From Lutraria lutraria (lineage: Eukaryota; Mollusca; Bivalvia; Venerida; Mactridae), in the NCBI GenBank assembly GCA_964023205.1, contig OZ026836.1, forward strand, positions 1,557,501-1,621,500: DNA of 64,000 nucleotides, read 5' to 3'. This document shows positions 13,069-25,945 of the stretch, piece by piece (position 1 is the stretch's first letter; every line of letters begins with the position of its first letter). Below the pieces are notes generated by a model that saw only the letters and a program-made list of their open reading frames with translations, was not told the origin of the DNA and did no database searches. Made by a program: the position numbers and the translations under genes.

Positions 13069-13500
13069 TTTTTACAAATAGACATTTTTTTTCTCTTACC
13101 TACATGATTACGCTAATTCAGTTATTGTGTTAATTCCATTAATGACAGGAATGTTTGGACGTTAGCTGGTAAATATGTGAACAGGTGAGACTGATCACTC
13201 CGGTTTGGTCACAGGATGTGTTATATCCCTAGGGTTCTAACGAATACTAAGCCTAGAATAACTTAAGAAATGCGTTGGGTTCCTTAAAATATATTTAAGA
13301 AGAATTCCAGCGCTTTGAATCGTATCATATAAACTGCTTTGATTAAGTCAATTTCAAACAGATATTGGTTTGACGTAAAGGAAACCAAACGGCTAAAAAT
13401 TATCATTATGTTGACAATTTGTCAGTTGTTGACCATTCCGCAGGTTTTGTATTTCATTATCACGGTGATGATGACATGCTATATTATATACTAATTTAAA

Positions 13501-14794
13501 AACTTAATCATCTACATTATGACTTCGGCTAACAAAACTACAGGATCGAATTGTTTATAGAAACCAGGATTTGCCAAAACAAAGGATAGCGCTAAGGGTA
13601 GAAATGAACACAAACGAATCGAGCAACACTTTCATGTTCGATACTTTAAAAACATTCATCGAGTGCGGACCATTTTAAATTAAATCACACTCTCCTGTTG
13701 CGATATATTTAAAGACCATAATGTAGAGGGCTTCAGCCTCTTGTCAGACGTTGAAGCGCACTTTGAGAGGCATTACTTTAATATAATCAATAATGGCACA
13801 ACTGACGCATGTTTTAATCGGATATTCCAAATAATGAAAGGATTTCATCCACCATAATTCAATGTAGCACTTAACAAAGGATCTGTGTATGAAGTCAAGA
13901 AAGCGGATTGAAACACGTTCTCTCATTAGAAATTTGTCCAAAGCCACCTAGGAAATTAAGTTTCAGCGTTTGAATCATTAAGTACATTTAAGTCAATGGA
14001 ATCAAAGGAGTGTTGCAAACATAATCTCCGATGGACGTTGATATCAAGGAATTATCATCACCATTTAAAATCATTACCGTTGTGTCATTATCTGGATTAC
14101 ATCGCACAATAATCAAAGTGCAGACCTCGCGACGACTTTAAAATAATAATTTACAAGGACATTCTGTTCAGCCGTCTTAAAAAGACATTACAGTTAATAC
14201 TAAATACCTTTGTGCGAAAGAGCAATTGTTTTCGATTCGTGAATTGGAAATGTGTAGATCATTTTGCACTGACATTTCAAGCATGTTATATATAATTGCA
14301 TGCAACCGAATGGTGCCATCACCATTTTCGGAATTTTAAAACATGTTTGAAATATTACTTTTATGTCTGCGCCTGTTTGCAGGGTAAATACATAATATAG
14401 ATAATTTCATCAGACAGGTATTCAGATTTTTTTATGAAAGGTAATCAATACTTGAAAAGTATTATAAACACAAAATACATCTGCCATATAATGTGGATAT
14501 ATTCCAATTTCTATATAAAATCATAAATGACGAGGTTGTACATAAAAAGCAACACTTCTGCTTGATGGCAGAATGTCGGCTTCCACATACTTATCCACAT
14601 AACATTTATCACATTGTAAATAATATCATCGCTCAGAAAGACAAGAGAATGTTTGAAATTATGTGATTAAAATTATTTAGAAAATGAGTGCTATTTCATT
14701 TGTTAAATGTAAAGCATTTAAACATATACGCTCGTTATTTATCAAATGCTATCATTACATCAAACCTAGCATGCTTAAGTTTGTCGAATGACAA
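13501..14794. other. Spacer between units A and B, no gene seen
   Basis: 1.3 kb of AT-rich DNA with no recognised repeat or coding signal. The only listed-size frame (13744-13947, minus) is short and featureless. Confidence 0.6.
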
Positions 14795-17700
14795 CAAACA
14801 AAATTACTTCTTGTGAATCTAAGCAAATTTAAAATTAAGACATCAGAAATACCCTTAGGATGAACTGAATAGTTTTCTTTCTCATTTGATTTACACTTAA
14901 ATTTACAAGTCAATGTTTTGTTTGGACTAAATCCTGTGATGCTGTAAATGTTAATGTCATAACTCTTGTATTGCTTTGTTGTAATCTATAGTTCGTTGTC
15001 ACTAACATTGACACATATCATTATGTAGTGTTATGAAGACAACTCTGAATTGTCCATATATTTAACTCAAACAATCAACACTCACAAGACTGAGACACAA
15101 TAAGTAACATACCAATAACACCCAAAGTAAACGTTCATTTCCGTTTAACTCATACGCCTCGCTTGCTCCTAACATTTCTTGAACTTCTGTAAGAGACACA
15201 AGAACAAAATATATTACACCGATTTATGCAGATTTCAAAGCCTTGAGTGTCGTCAATATAACTACAAATGAACTTTTCTCGATAAGTAGTGATAGATAAT
15301 TATCATTAGATATATCGTAATGACCTTATCTCGTCTTTTTTATATTTCTATATAGACTTAGTCAGTTACTATGCAAACTATACACGAAGAAGGAAGGCTC
15401 AGCATACTGTTTACATGCATTTTCAAACCTGTGTTAGCCGCCACCTACAAATAAAGGCTATTTAAAAAAAGTCATTTATTGTTTAAAACAAAACAACATC
15501 GGAGAAAAGGCTATCTTTTCAATAAAGGCAGCAGTTTGTCTTTTCCAAATGGTGGCCTTTGTTCATATGTTTACTGTATACAGAAATTAAGATGCATCTT
15601 TAGTTTTGCTTGGCATTGTCTTTTTATTTTATGTTTGTTTTCATTTCCGTTAAGTACCCTAACTAGCTAGTCAAGTATAAGCATTTTTTTCGCCGCACAT
15701 AATGCACACGTGCAAATATAACGAATCAATACTGAAGCTGTCTGTTGGCTACCGTTACCGCGTATATAACTAGCTGTTTTAAGATACATTCATTACTTAT
15801 ATTATATTTCCATTCCGGAGAAAATCTATACAAGAACTATTTCAAGGACGTCAGGTTTAAACATTCACATATGAGGTGTATAACAGAACATAGCGTATAC
15901 TTTATTTCAATACAAAATTATCTCAACAGCGGGCCGAGAAGGTTAAAGAATCCATGGTAGTCAAACAAGACACATTTTGAATCAGCCCTAGACATTTAAA
16001 TATATAAATAGCTATAAAATTTATTCAGAACTATTTTAACGCATGTACATAATATTTGTACCTCACGTGTATTATCTCACCTCCAACTTGGATAGCCTTG
16101 AAATGAACAAAGATGTCTGGTAGGCCGTTAAAGGACAGATAGAATTCGTGACGATCAAACATTATCGACAAACAAGGACGCAGTATGAACTTCTATGAAC
16201 ACATTACAAAAATGTATTGAATATCATACAACGGTATATACATATTTCATGACACGCTCTTAGCGACCATCAACAGATCAGCAGATATTTCCATGTAATA
16301 ACGTAATGCACTAAATTATCGCTCTAAAGCAAGTGAGAAATTAAGGAAATTGAATGGGTCAGCACTTCCATTGAGACATCAATGGCTGTTTTGTAATACT
16401 ATTACATGTATTATCTGACGAATTTACAGGATGATCTCGGAGAGAAAGTGTCGAATGTCACGGCTCAGGAGTAACCATGGGCAGCTTTTGTTAATAAGAT
16501 TACCTTAGTCCGTGCTACTAATAAAACGTTACAAATCATTTAATTATAATAAATCAATTGAAATGTTCCTTATTTATTTCACAGAAAGTGCAAAATGAAC
16601 GAAAAGTCAATATTCTGTATAAACTGGCTTATCTAATGGGTCTCTGTTTGGGTGGCAACGCAATATCATTTTACCAGAATAAAAGACGTGATCGTTGTAA
16701 ATACATGCCATGCAAAGAAAGAAAAAAAACTATCTAAAGATATCATATTTCTGTCTTGGGGCTATGGTGTCTATTCGATTGGAAAATGAATGATGCCAAG
16801 ACGACAGTTCGTATCAGATTCATTGATTAAACTAGAATGAGCAGATATCTGTTTGCAAAACATTGCTACCATGATTTCACGAACGTTTTACAAAGCCTTG
16901 TACTTTTATTTCATTATGGTTTGACCCGACCTTCGCATAGCCTCTTTGGATCAGTAAGGGAGGGGGTCAATGAAGACTGTCGTATTTGAAGGGTGATTAT
17001 ACATTGTTACAGCAAGATGTAATGCAAATAAAAACATACTGAAAAGAACAACCGCGAAATCTAAGCATAACGGAACGAAGTGTATATTTATCATCGTACG
17101 AAATACTTCACATTATAAATACATACGACGAACTGATGCTTCATCAACAAAAAAAGATTGCCATCGCCGGATGTTTGAAAGGAACTCTTAAACTGCCGTA
17201 TAAATATTTTCTGAAACATATTTCAAACTCAGCGTGCACAATTACAATAGTTAAAAAGACATTTCCGTCATAGGGTTATCCAATACTAATACCATCCTCG
17301 AAATAACGATATGTTCGCACATAAGGGTCTATACAGTAAATGTGTTCACAATGTTAATGATTTTTAATTTGTTACAACATGCTATATTTTCTTTAAGATT
17401 TTCCTTTGATATTGCATGGAAAGATTACATTTTTATTTCGTAGGTCAAAACAGAGAAATATAAAACCGTTCTATTCTAATAATAAAATAGTAAGACAATC
17501 GTGATACTGCGTGCGTCTTTCTTTTGTACTTGAATGCTTTAATTCCAAGTCCGTTTATTGCCATGCATATACACCAGGCAAGTAATATTCTGTTTTTTAG
17601 GTGGGTCAGAGTGTTTCCATCTTTTTATGTTCTTCACACAACAAATAACCATTTTGATAATCTCCGTCAGCACAGCCCAGAGTCCGGTGATATAAAATCA

Positions 17701-18158
17701 GATGTTATAATACAGTTCCATACTACACTCCCGTAGACCTCAGGGTGCAATGGGTTCGGTTACACAGTGAAAATAATAAAAGAATTATGGAAAAAGCCCC
17801 TTGACACTATAATGCCAACTAGTAACGTCCAATTAGAAAAACATGTTACGTATCAATAACATTCACCATACAAGAGGATCAAATTCTATAAAAACAACAA
17901 TTACGAGTATATTCTATTCCTGTTATGTTGTTGGTCAATAGGTAGATTATAATCGTCCAATGATTAAATCTGCGGTGCATACGATTACTAACACGATTAA
18001 TCTAACAAATTACCATGTGGGTATTGAAGATTTGTTGTTAAAACAACATTTCCTCACACATTCTATATGTTTTGTCGATGATGCGGTAAATACATTAGGT
18101 TTGTAATGGGATGGGTAATGAAATACCTCACAATTCCTGACAATTAATCAAGTAACTA

Positions 18159-18502
18159 TTAAAGACATTGAACAGCTACTATATAAGTGACCCCCCCCCC
18201 AAATCCACATGTGGTCTAATCTCTTAATTGTTTTATTGCCTCTAATCAGATAAAACCAGTCTGGTCACGGTCTGTAGACTTGACACCTAGTCAAAAACTG
18301 GGGTAATAAATTGTATTGATTTACAGTGATAATAAGTTTATGACTATATTGCTTTTGTTTTTATAAGCATAGAGTAACAGATTATATAAACAGGTGCTAG
18401 TCTATCAATGACCCTGTCTGTTTTATTACCCCCTACTGTGGAATTAGGGGACTTTCTGGTCCATAAGTCACATGCCTCGTATTCCTGGTTCAATGTCTTT
18501 AA
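18159..18502. mobile_element. TTAA-flanked MITE, 336 bp, in B only
   Basis: TTAA at 18159-18162 and 18499-18502 flank an element with perfect 11-bp terminal inverted repeats: AGACATTGAAC at 18163-18173 and GTTCAATGTCT at 18488-18498. Just inside each end, related subterminal CAG and GTGAC motifs occur. Unit A has the empty site (about 4473-4484, CTGTAGAGTAAT), aligning base for base with CTATTAAGTAAT once the element and one TTAA are removed. A C10 tract lies at 18191-18200. There is no coding capacity. The TTAA target suggests a piggyBac-type mobiliser, but TA is also compatible. Confidence 0.85.
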
Positions 18503-19131
18503 GTAATCTGGATTTCTTCAAATTTCTGTAATGACATATTTACTTGCTGTGGTGCCAATACAATAATAATATTTGTTGACTGGTATTACACTTCCTATAA
18601 TTCCTAATGTTTATTGGTATAACTTGGGTAAAGATACTTTCCTTAGGCTGACATTCTTACTGTCACCTACAAAGCTATCTGTTATTTATTTTATTACCCA
18701 GACCTTTTTCAATCAAGGTCATTTGCATGGCAAATTTAGAGAAGAAACTCAGTGAAATATGTGTCAAACAAGATAATACTGTTAAAATTTTACTATCACC
18801 CTGTGACATATAAGAAAATACGGTTAAAATTTCAAAATCACCCTGTGACAGTAAAAAATGTTCACGTGGTACCATAAACGTTACAGTAAAACGTTCCCTG
18901 TTTGCCTATGGGAAATTAACGTTATGACAAGCGGGGTTAATAATACAGTATATAGTACGCGTGTCAATGAATTGTTTGATATACCAATCAGCCCGATTAC
19001 CTCAGTTGATATAGCATCTGATCTGCAAACAGGAGAAGGCGGAGTACTTTTCTTATTCCTGCTACAGAAAGCGTTGGATTAAAAAAGTCGGTAACTTTTA
19101 ACTTTGGCATAACTTTAAGCCCAAGCTTTCT

Positions 19132-19482
19132 CGATTATCTCTGCAAAGATTATAATAACGTCTTAGCCGAGACCTTCCATCATAAGATCACACCCATGTT
19201 GTGAAAAATGTCTACGAGAACCATGGGAAATAGAAAACAAAAAGCCCAAGATTAATTCTATAAGGTAACAAACGCGAAGAAATATACTTTACAACAGTCC
19301 GTAAATCAATATAAGATAGACAGTAAATACAGTGGTGAACATGATGTATTGGTAAATGCTATCTCCAGATTGCGGAGAACGCTTCTAAAATCTGAAAAGC
19401 ATCATTCAAACAAAATTAATAACTAAAATGCAAATAAATCACAACTTTACATAAGCATCCAATGTATTTAAATTTTGGTTTA
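19132..19482. other. High-identity patch, copy in B
   Basis: Counterpart of 5131-5480, with about four differences in 350 bp. Immediately downstream the two copies diverge again with several substitutions and indels in the next 100 bp. Confidence 0.6.
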
Positions 19483-19971
19483 TCTTGCATTGTATATTTT
19501 TAAACCATGACAAAAACGGAAGCATACCGAGATCTGATTTAATAGCGAAATCTAAGATCTGGAGGTCCATTCAAATGATTTTCTTTGTTTCTATATAACA
19601 GTGAAAACATTGTCAAATATAGATATTTTCCTTATCATAATTAAACATAAATACAGTTGAAATCAGTTGCACGGAGTTAAATGTATTGAAAAGTTTGTAT
19701 TATGTATACTTCATTACATTATTACCAACACAGGCACGTTTGTATTACCCAGTGTTTAACTGACTGGTAGTTTTTTCGACTATGATTATCTTAGTAAATG
19801 TCCTTCAACAACAAATCGACTAATATTGTCAATTATTCATCTGATATTCAACATCGTGATTGAACTAAAACTATAGACAAACCCTTGTATTCTTATGTGC
19901 TTATTTGTAAAAGTCCCCGGTACCGGTCTATTGCTCCACGTGGCACATCATTTCAGCTGAAATACCGCACA

Positions 19972-20076
19972 ATGTCAACACTTGTTACGTCAATTCGACA
20001 AAATGGAATCCTAATTGCTACTTGCATGCATAATATAATACTTTATTCAGACAAAGTAGCTTATGGTTCTGTCTAA
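19972..20076 (+). CDS. 34-codon ORF, copy in B (unproven)
   Basis: Same start, stop and length as the ORF at 5982-6086, beginning MSTLVTSIRQ and ending DKVAYGSV. Here the open frame extends further upstream without a stop (to about 19885) but with no earlier ATG. A 7-8 base indel upstream puts the two copies in different upstream frames, so only the part from about YRSIAP onward is shared. Confidence 0.15.
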   Translation: MSTLVTSIRQNGILIATCMHNIILYSDKVAYGSV

Positions 20077-23000
20077 AGCAACTAAAGTGTCATCGAGCAA
20101 GACTGGCTTCACCGATTTAATGTCTGAAATACGAAAAGATAGCGAAATTAGACCCCCAGGATTTTTCTCCTGTTAACGCATTCTAAATTTCCACACAAAG
20201 TGTCAACAATCAAAACATTTCAAACACCATAACAAAATTATTCACAAATTTCGTTGACAAGCGTTCGTGTACGCTTATCTGTTGGTTGATGTTATTACTT
20301 GAAATGTAAATATGGATGTTCAACAAGATACTTATATTAACAAAAAATCTCACCTTGATCATTTAATGAATTTGACCTTCATTATTAATTTTAAATTTAT
20401 TTCCATGAAACAACTCGTGTGTAGTTGTTCATACAGTACATATATAATGTTTCATTTTTCGCAGGAGCAAGTCCTCAAGTTTAAATGAGATTGACGTGAT
20501 TCTTATAGAACTAAATATTGAAAAGTTACAACTGAAGAGAGATTATGTTTGCAGAATCCTATTCAGCCAATGTGGTTTCGAATTTTCCTCGAGCAAAGAA
20601 ACAATTTTGTATTCGAGAGAAAAAACAACAGCAACACCAGAACGGAAGATCAAGCAATGCATGGTGTTCCAAACTGTTTAGATTACGGCTTAATAATGCA
20701 TCCTCTATATATCTAAAATTTATGTGAATGTTGAGGTACATCATATCATTATTGTATAAAAAATATTATACCATCTAGTATTAACAATGTCTCACACCTG
20801 AATCGCTAAAATCAGAAGAAAAGAGATGCTTGCATTAAACTTAATGTTAATCTAAATCCTGTCATCTTGGGCCTCGTTCAGAGCTCAAAATCTACACCTT
20901 CCCTCCACGACGATCTAACGCTTGGCGAGTTGTGCAGGATCGATTTCTCAATTGGTGTATTTTAACATCAAATCGAATCTAAGATTCGAATAACATTATT
21001 ATGGCCGGTATAACAAAGATAAAAGTGGACCGACTAACAATCAATTCATGTTTAATTTTATTTTTCTGATTGAAAGGAGGACTTTTTAATCGTTGAATCT
21101 CCATGATGTTTTCCCTTTTGCGCCACGTTCGCCCTATACAATTTCATCCAATGGCCCACATTGTTATATTAATCACAAAAACTGTATACGGGAAAACAAA
21201 TGTGGAATCAATGACATCTGTATCATTGAGAGATAAGACAGACTGTGTGCTGGTATTTAATTGTTCCATCGGGAAAACGATCAAATGAAGACCCTTAATA
21301 AATATAGACAATCCATAATTTGATAATAATCATTTTTACCCGCTTTTAATGATGCTGTGTCGATATGCACGAATTCTAAATGAATTCACCATTTCACGTC
21401 CACCGTCAGCACAGTCTTCGAACATCTCTACTTGTCTTGTTTTGGGTGGGGTTCGGGATGACCATCTCACTGAAGACATTTCTCGGTCATATAATACAAT
21501 GTTTTCCCAAGCTTACCAATACGTCTGTCGAATTGCAGCAATGTATAAAACTTAACGCATAGGATTTGAAGTACTGCACTCACACAGTCGTATACTTTGT
21601 GTCCACAGTCTGTATCTAATTTAAATCAAATGGGATGGAAAGAAAAGTTTCCTGGAAAATTACATTTAAAAGATATTCGACCATATAAATACTAGCAATC
21701 AATTCAATTTTACATACCGGGTTTACAATGTTTTTCTCAATAAAATATGTACATTAGTAATATCATTGTTTTATATTTTCAATTCCTACACAATATGAAA
21801 TATTAAGCAAGTATTTCGTTGTTCAGACATTTATTCATCACAAAATTAAAGGAACGGGGTAAAGTTCTATTGACCAATTCAATAAAATACAATCTGCGTA
21901 ATCACGCAAGCCGACTGAGAGCCAATTAGGTAAAATGTCATACTAACAATTGCTAAAGCTACTTCAAGTAAAGAACATTAGACCGCAATGTCTCGTGAAA
22001 GCTACTGTAGCAATATGGGAAAATTAGAACATAGTTTCTGACATCACGTGTTAATGACAATTCTAGAATTCAAGAGTCTCAACATTCCAGTGGCTTTCAG
22101 ATAACTTTTCCCATTAGCACTTGAAGGTGACAGTCTGGTTTGAACACTGTTGAGCTGTCATCCATAACGCTGAACTAAACACAAGTATCTCTTGAGCAAA
22201 AATGTTGACAGATAACAAATCATTGTAGGGCACCTTCGAAATGCAATTTAGCGAGCACTTTATTGGTATATTTCACATACATGCTTTAGTTTATTTATAT
22301 GAATAAATGCATAATTCCCGTTGTTATTGCTTTTATAGATGTTCAGACTAAAGCGGAAATATGAAATTTCAAATGTTGAATGGCTACGTCCCTCTAAAAG
22401 TGTGTGTATACATCACAAGGGAATAATAACACATTTGCAAAAGCATCATGCTCATCAATTATCGAATGTTTTTAAGAGAAAGTTTATGTACGCAAAGTAT
22501 AAACTTTTTTTAAATCTTCAAATACACCAAGTATTTGACTTTCTTGGAGTGAATGAAATTTTAGTGATGACACCGAACGTGTAACATTGTGCTGGTAAAG
22601 ATGCAGACATTGTTGTTTAATGCAGCAGATAAAGACAAATAGAAACGTATATGCCATTCGAAGACAGTACTATGGTACAATACTCAAAAGTAGAAGCAAC
22701 ATGTGAAAAATATATCTGAACAATATCATACATCTTCAACATTTAGACTCATTTTGGACTTATTAGATGCAATATCAAACGTTATAAAAAACTATAAAAA
22801 ATTATTATTAGTACCGAATTCAAAAATGATTGTTCCATGTGTATGAGAAGACTTATTTCAATTATTCAATTTCTGTTTTTGCTAGATATTTGAATACGAA
22901 CGGGCATAGAATTGCTTTTTCACTCTATTACAATTTGGTAAGTAGATCTCATGACGTTACAGTGTCATATGACCAATCTACCTTCACCTACATTCTGCAA

Positions 23001-23617
23001 ACAATTGACAACTTTCCGGAAACCAAAAGTATCAATAGTTGGAACATACTGCCATGGTTATATAGGTTCTGTCAAATTGTTCCAGAAGTGTCAAAAACCA
23101 ACGTTCTTAAATTACTTATCATGTGTTCTATTTCATGAGGCAGTTGGACGAGAGGGCATATGCTTATTAGACATGATAATTGATTGTACAACTTCTAACA
23201 ATGACAAAAAAATCACTCATTAAGTAAAGTTTATAGTCTGTGAAGCAGGTTGATTGTTTCGTCATATATAGTACACAACATTATTACGCTAAATTATATA
23301 TAGCCAATGCCATAACATGCAATAAGAAGCTCCCTGTCTCATGCATAGAGAATTTAACTAGACGTAGAAATAAGTATATGATTTCTGATACGAATATTTA
23401 TCAATTTGATGTACCTATAAATCTCTGTAAAATAACCATGAATAATTGATAGCATATGCCAGTTTATACGACTGTTACATAATATATAAAGTACTCACAA
23501 CTGCCAAAAAAACAATCAAATAAATAACAAAATATCTTCTTAATGTAGTTTAATAGAACCATTTATTTTTACTAATCATTCTGAAAGTCTAACAATATGA
23601 GTTTCAATGGAAAAGTG

Positions 23618-23857
23618 GAAACGTTTGATGCATAAGAAATTGAAGCTGGTCGATTTGGCAATTTGTGCCTGTGGGGTGGAAGTACGGACATCAGATCACC
23701 TACTTCACAGAAAGGGGAGACGTCAGGCCTAAACCATAGTATTATAACCACAAACTATATGGTTCGATGGAGGACCTGAAACAGACTTGTTTCTTTATTG
23801 ATTCTGCTGGCGTGGCACGAAGAAGTCGAAAAACGGGAAATGATTGAAATGTAAAAA
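23618..23857 (+). pseudogene. Non-LTR retrotransposon ORF2 C-terminus, decayed (copy in B)
   Basis: The better preserved copy. One frame reads LMHKKLKLVDLAICACG then VEVRTSDHLL; after a frameshift and a stop another reads HKLYGSMEDL then KQTCFFIDSAGVARRS. These resemble the last segment of jockey-like ORF2 proteins (basic/CxCG segment, a DHLL-like run, then LYGS.EDL.QT..FI..AG). The glutamine that is a stop codon in A is intact here, so the two copies decayed independently after duplication. The reverse transcriptase core is absent. Confidence 0.75.
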
Positions 23858-24553
23858 CACACTAAATATGTCTTATAAAAACGCTAGATATATTTGTATA
23901 TTAAACTATATATCATAGAATAAAACACTAGACAAGTAAGTACAAACAATCAACACTGAGAAGTTAATATCGAGTTTTATGCAGTTAAACACTTTTTAAA
24001 AGCAGAAGCACGCCAGTAAAATAATAATCATTGTCTCGGCGTTTTGCATAAATGTAAGATTAGACAGTCCAATAGCTTTCAATGTTACCAACCGCTTCAC
24101 AGAAAAGTTCAGATTGCATGTGTAAGACGATTGGAAGTTTCCTTAAAACTTTATCAGCTAGTATTAATTAACACGTATTGTTATATTTCTACAAAACAAT
24201 TCATGGCACGAACTAAATAACGCTTTCTGTAAGTCTATCAATAATGTCAGCTTAATTCAAGTATTTCGTAAACACATTTATATTCTCGATTTCATGAGAA
24301 ATTATATCATTTATATGCCAATCTTTAGTTCGTATGCAGCATGATATATGCTATAAGATGATTTAAGAACAAATGGATACAATAAAGTCCGATCTACTCT
24401 TTAGAATGAATTAGATGATATATTCTATACCGTAATGTTTTATGTACCAAATCTATTAGAATCGGAAAAGCTCATATCGCACAAAAAGCAACATACAACA
24501 GTATACTTTTCCCGACCCTTTAAAATGAGATAACACCACAAAGATCTGATGAG

Positions 24554-24561
24554 TATATAAA
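24554..24561 (+). promoter_or_regulatory. TATA-box-like motif in B (weak)
   Basis: TATATAAA followed by GGGCCAGTGGGGA, then an ATG 35 bases further on in a favourable context (AAGATGG) that opens a 49-codon frame. The motif is shared with A (9897), but the frames differ downstream, so a protein product is not supported. Confidence 0.2.
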
Positions 24562-25264
24562 GGGCCAGTGGGGATACATCAAGGAAAGCTAAAGATGGTC
24601 ATTTATCTAATATTGATATATCATCTAACAAGTAAAGATAACAAAATGCTTCTCGCAAGGTTGTTTAGTAGTGAAGTAGAGACAAATATTTCTTTCCAAA
24701 CAAATGAATACAAATTGCCCATTTTTTACGTATTTGAATTTTAACTGTCGCATACCTTCTCGGAACATTATATGTATAAGAGACAGAACGATACAGATTA
24801 CTTGGATAAATATATATTCAGCCACATATCATTACAGAAAAACATGCTCTCCTCCAGCGTCGATACTGCAATCTAACAGTCTCTGCCAATTCTGACAGTC
24901 TCTGAAAGGACGGATATCACAATATTTGTTCACGTTAAGTTACTATTAAGTCATCCCAAAATGATCCAATGTCATACGATTTTAGTGAATGTCAATTACT
25001 CATACAGACATACCGGTTACATGCCTGAAAATGTATTATTTTACGAAAATGTTCGTCACATGTACAGAATTATCACGATATTTACAGTGAGCTTGTTGAT
25101 AAAGAATAAAATTAAAGAATTTAAAAGGGTGCCACATACATACTGTATTACACATTTCCATTAACATTCGTAATTAGTACAAACTGTTTTGGTGTGAAGA
25201 AAACATCATTATTAATTCATGTACATCGTGCATTCACTATTTCATATCGTTTTTATACTTCTGT

Positions 25265-25945
25265 ATGTCCAAATATCTAAAATATAAATTAATATCAATC
25301 AATCGTTGGTTTGTTGATGAAGATAATTATCTAACATTAGAGCAGCGTGTAGCTGCATTTAAGATGCTTGAGCATGGTAGATCTGCTCAGTCTGTAGCTG
25401 ATCACATTGATTGTGGTCGTACACAAATTCAGGTAAATATGGACAAGTAAATTATGTGCATACGGTTAGAAGTAAATTGTTCAGTTTAGTATTCAGAAAT
25501 TAGATGTTTTATAGGCTGAATCATTACAAATCAAACCAGTACAAAACTTGATATGAAGATTAAAATCTATTAAAGCATACAGTATTCTGATTGTTGAGAT
25601 GTCGATTTTTCCAATAAATTGTATTGTATTGTCAATCCTGCCCTTAATTATGAAACCTAATTAAAGAAGTACGTTTTGTGACAAGAATTTAGATTGTTCT
25701 GAGGGTAAAAAGGCTAAGAACAGAATAAATGTGGGAATGTGTGCCAGTATGATAGGAGAAAAGATGAAACCTCTAGTCATCGGGCGGTCGTCAAAGCCTA
25801 TGTGCTTCGGGGAAATTAAAGTGGAATCTTTACCTGTGACATACAGAAATAACAAGAAGGCATGGATGAAGAGATTAGTGTTTGATGAGTGGGTTCCTAC
25901 TTATCATGGTGGCACTCCGGTGGTAGGTGTACTAGCTCAATGTTA
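25265..25945 (+). pseudogene. Tigger/pogo-type transposase remnant
   Basis: Two separated coding blocks. Block 1 (25265-25450, ATG start) contains a helix-turn-helix of the CENP-B/psq kind, LTLEQRVAAFKMLEHGRSAQ followed by SVADHIDCGRTQIQ. It ends at CAG/GTAAAT, which could be a splice donor or just sequence before the stop. Block 2 (about 25640-25945) carries part of a DDE endonuclease domain: GKKAKNRINVGMCASM, then KPLVIGRSSKPMCF, IKVESLPVTYRNNKKAWM and VFDEW, in Tigger order. The expected first catalytic motif (N.DETGL) appears only as NYET, a stop, then L, so the first Asp is missing. The rest of the DDE domain is absent after VFDEW. The block is missing from unit A. I could not define terminal inverted repeats. 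The element was a cut-and-paste transposase acting in the nucleus; this copy cannot be active. Confidence 0.8.

Larger units (their letters stand above)
830..13500 (+). repeat. Duplication unit A (older pair, copy 1)
   Basis: About 12.7 kb is colinear with 14795-30195. The first shared run is around CTTGTGAATCTAAGC (about 847 and 14810); the last is TATATTATATACTAATTTAAA cut at 13500 and 30195. Identity is uneven: much of the alignment is roughly 85-90% by eye with many indels, while 5131-5480 is near 99%. Reading frames are mostly not conserved between copies, so the unit behaves as non-coding DNA. Content beyond the separate entries: an AT microsatellite near 6830-6855 that is missing from B, and a 760-bp block (about 10440-11206) that does not align with B. 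Edges are accurate to a few tens of bases. Confidence 0.85.

Noticed and set aside
22830..23138. 102-codon frame in unit B
   Set aside because: It starts at TTG, and the homologous region in A (about 8120-8400) is frameshifted, so the frame is not maintained.
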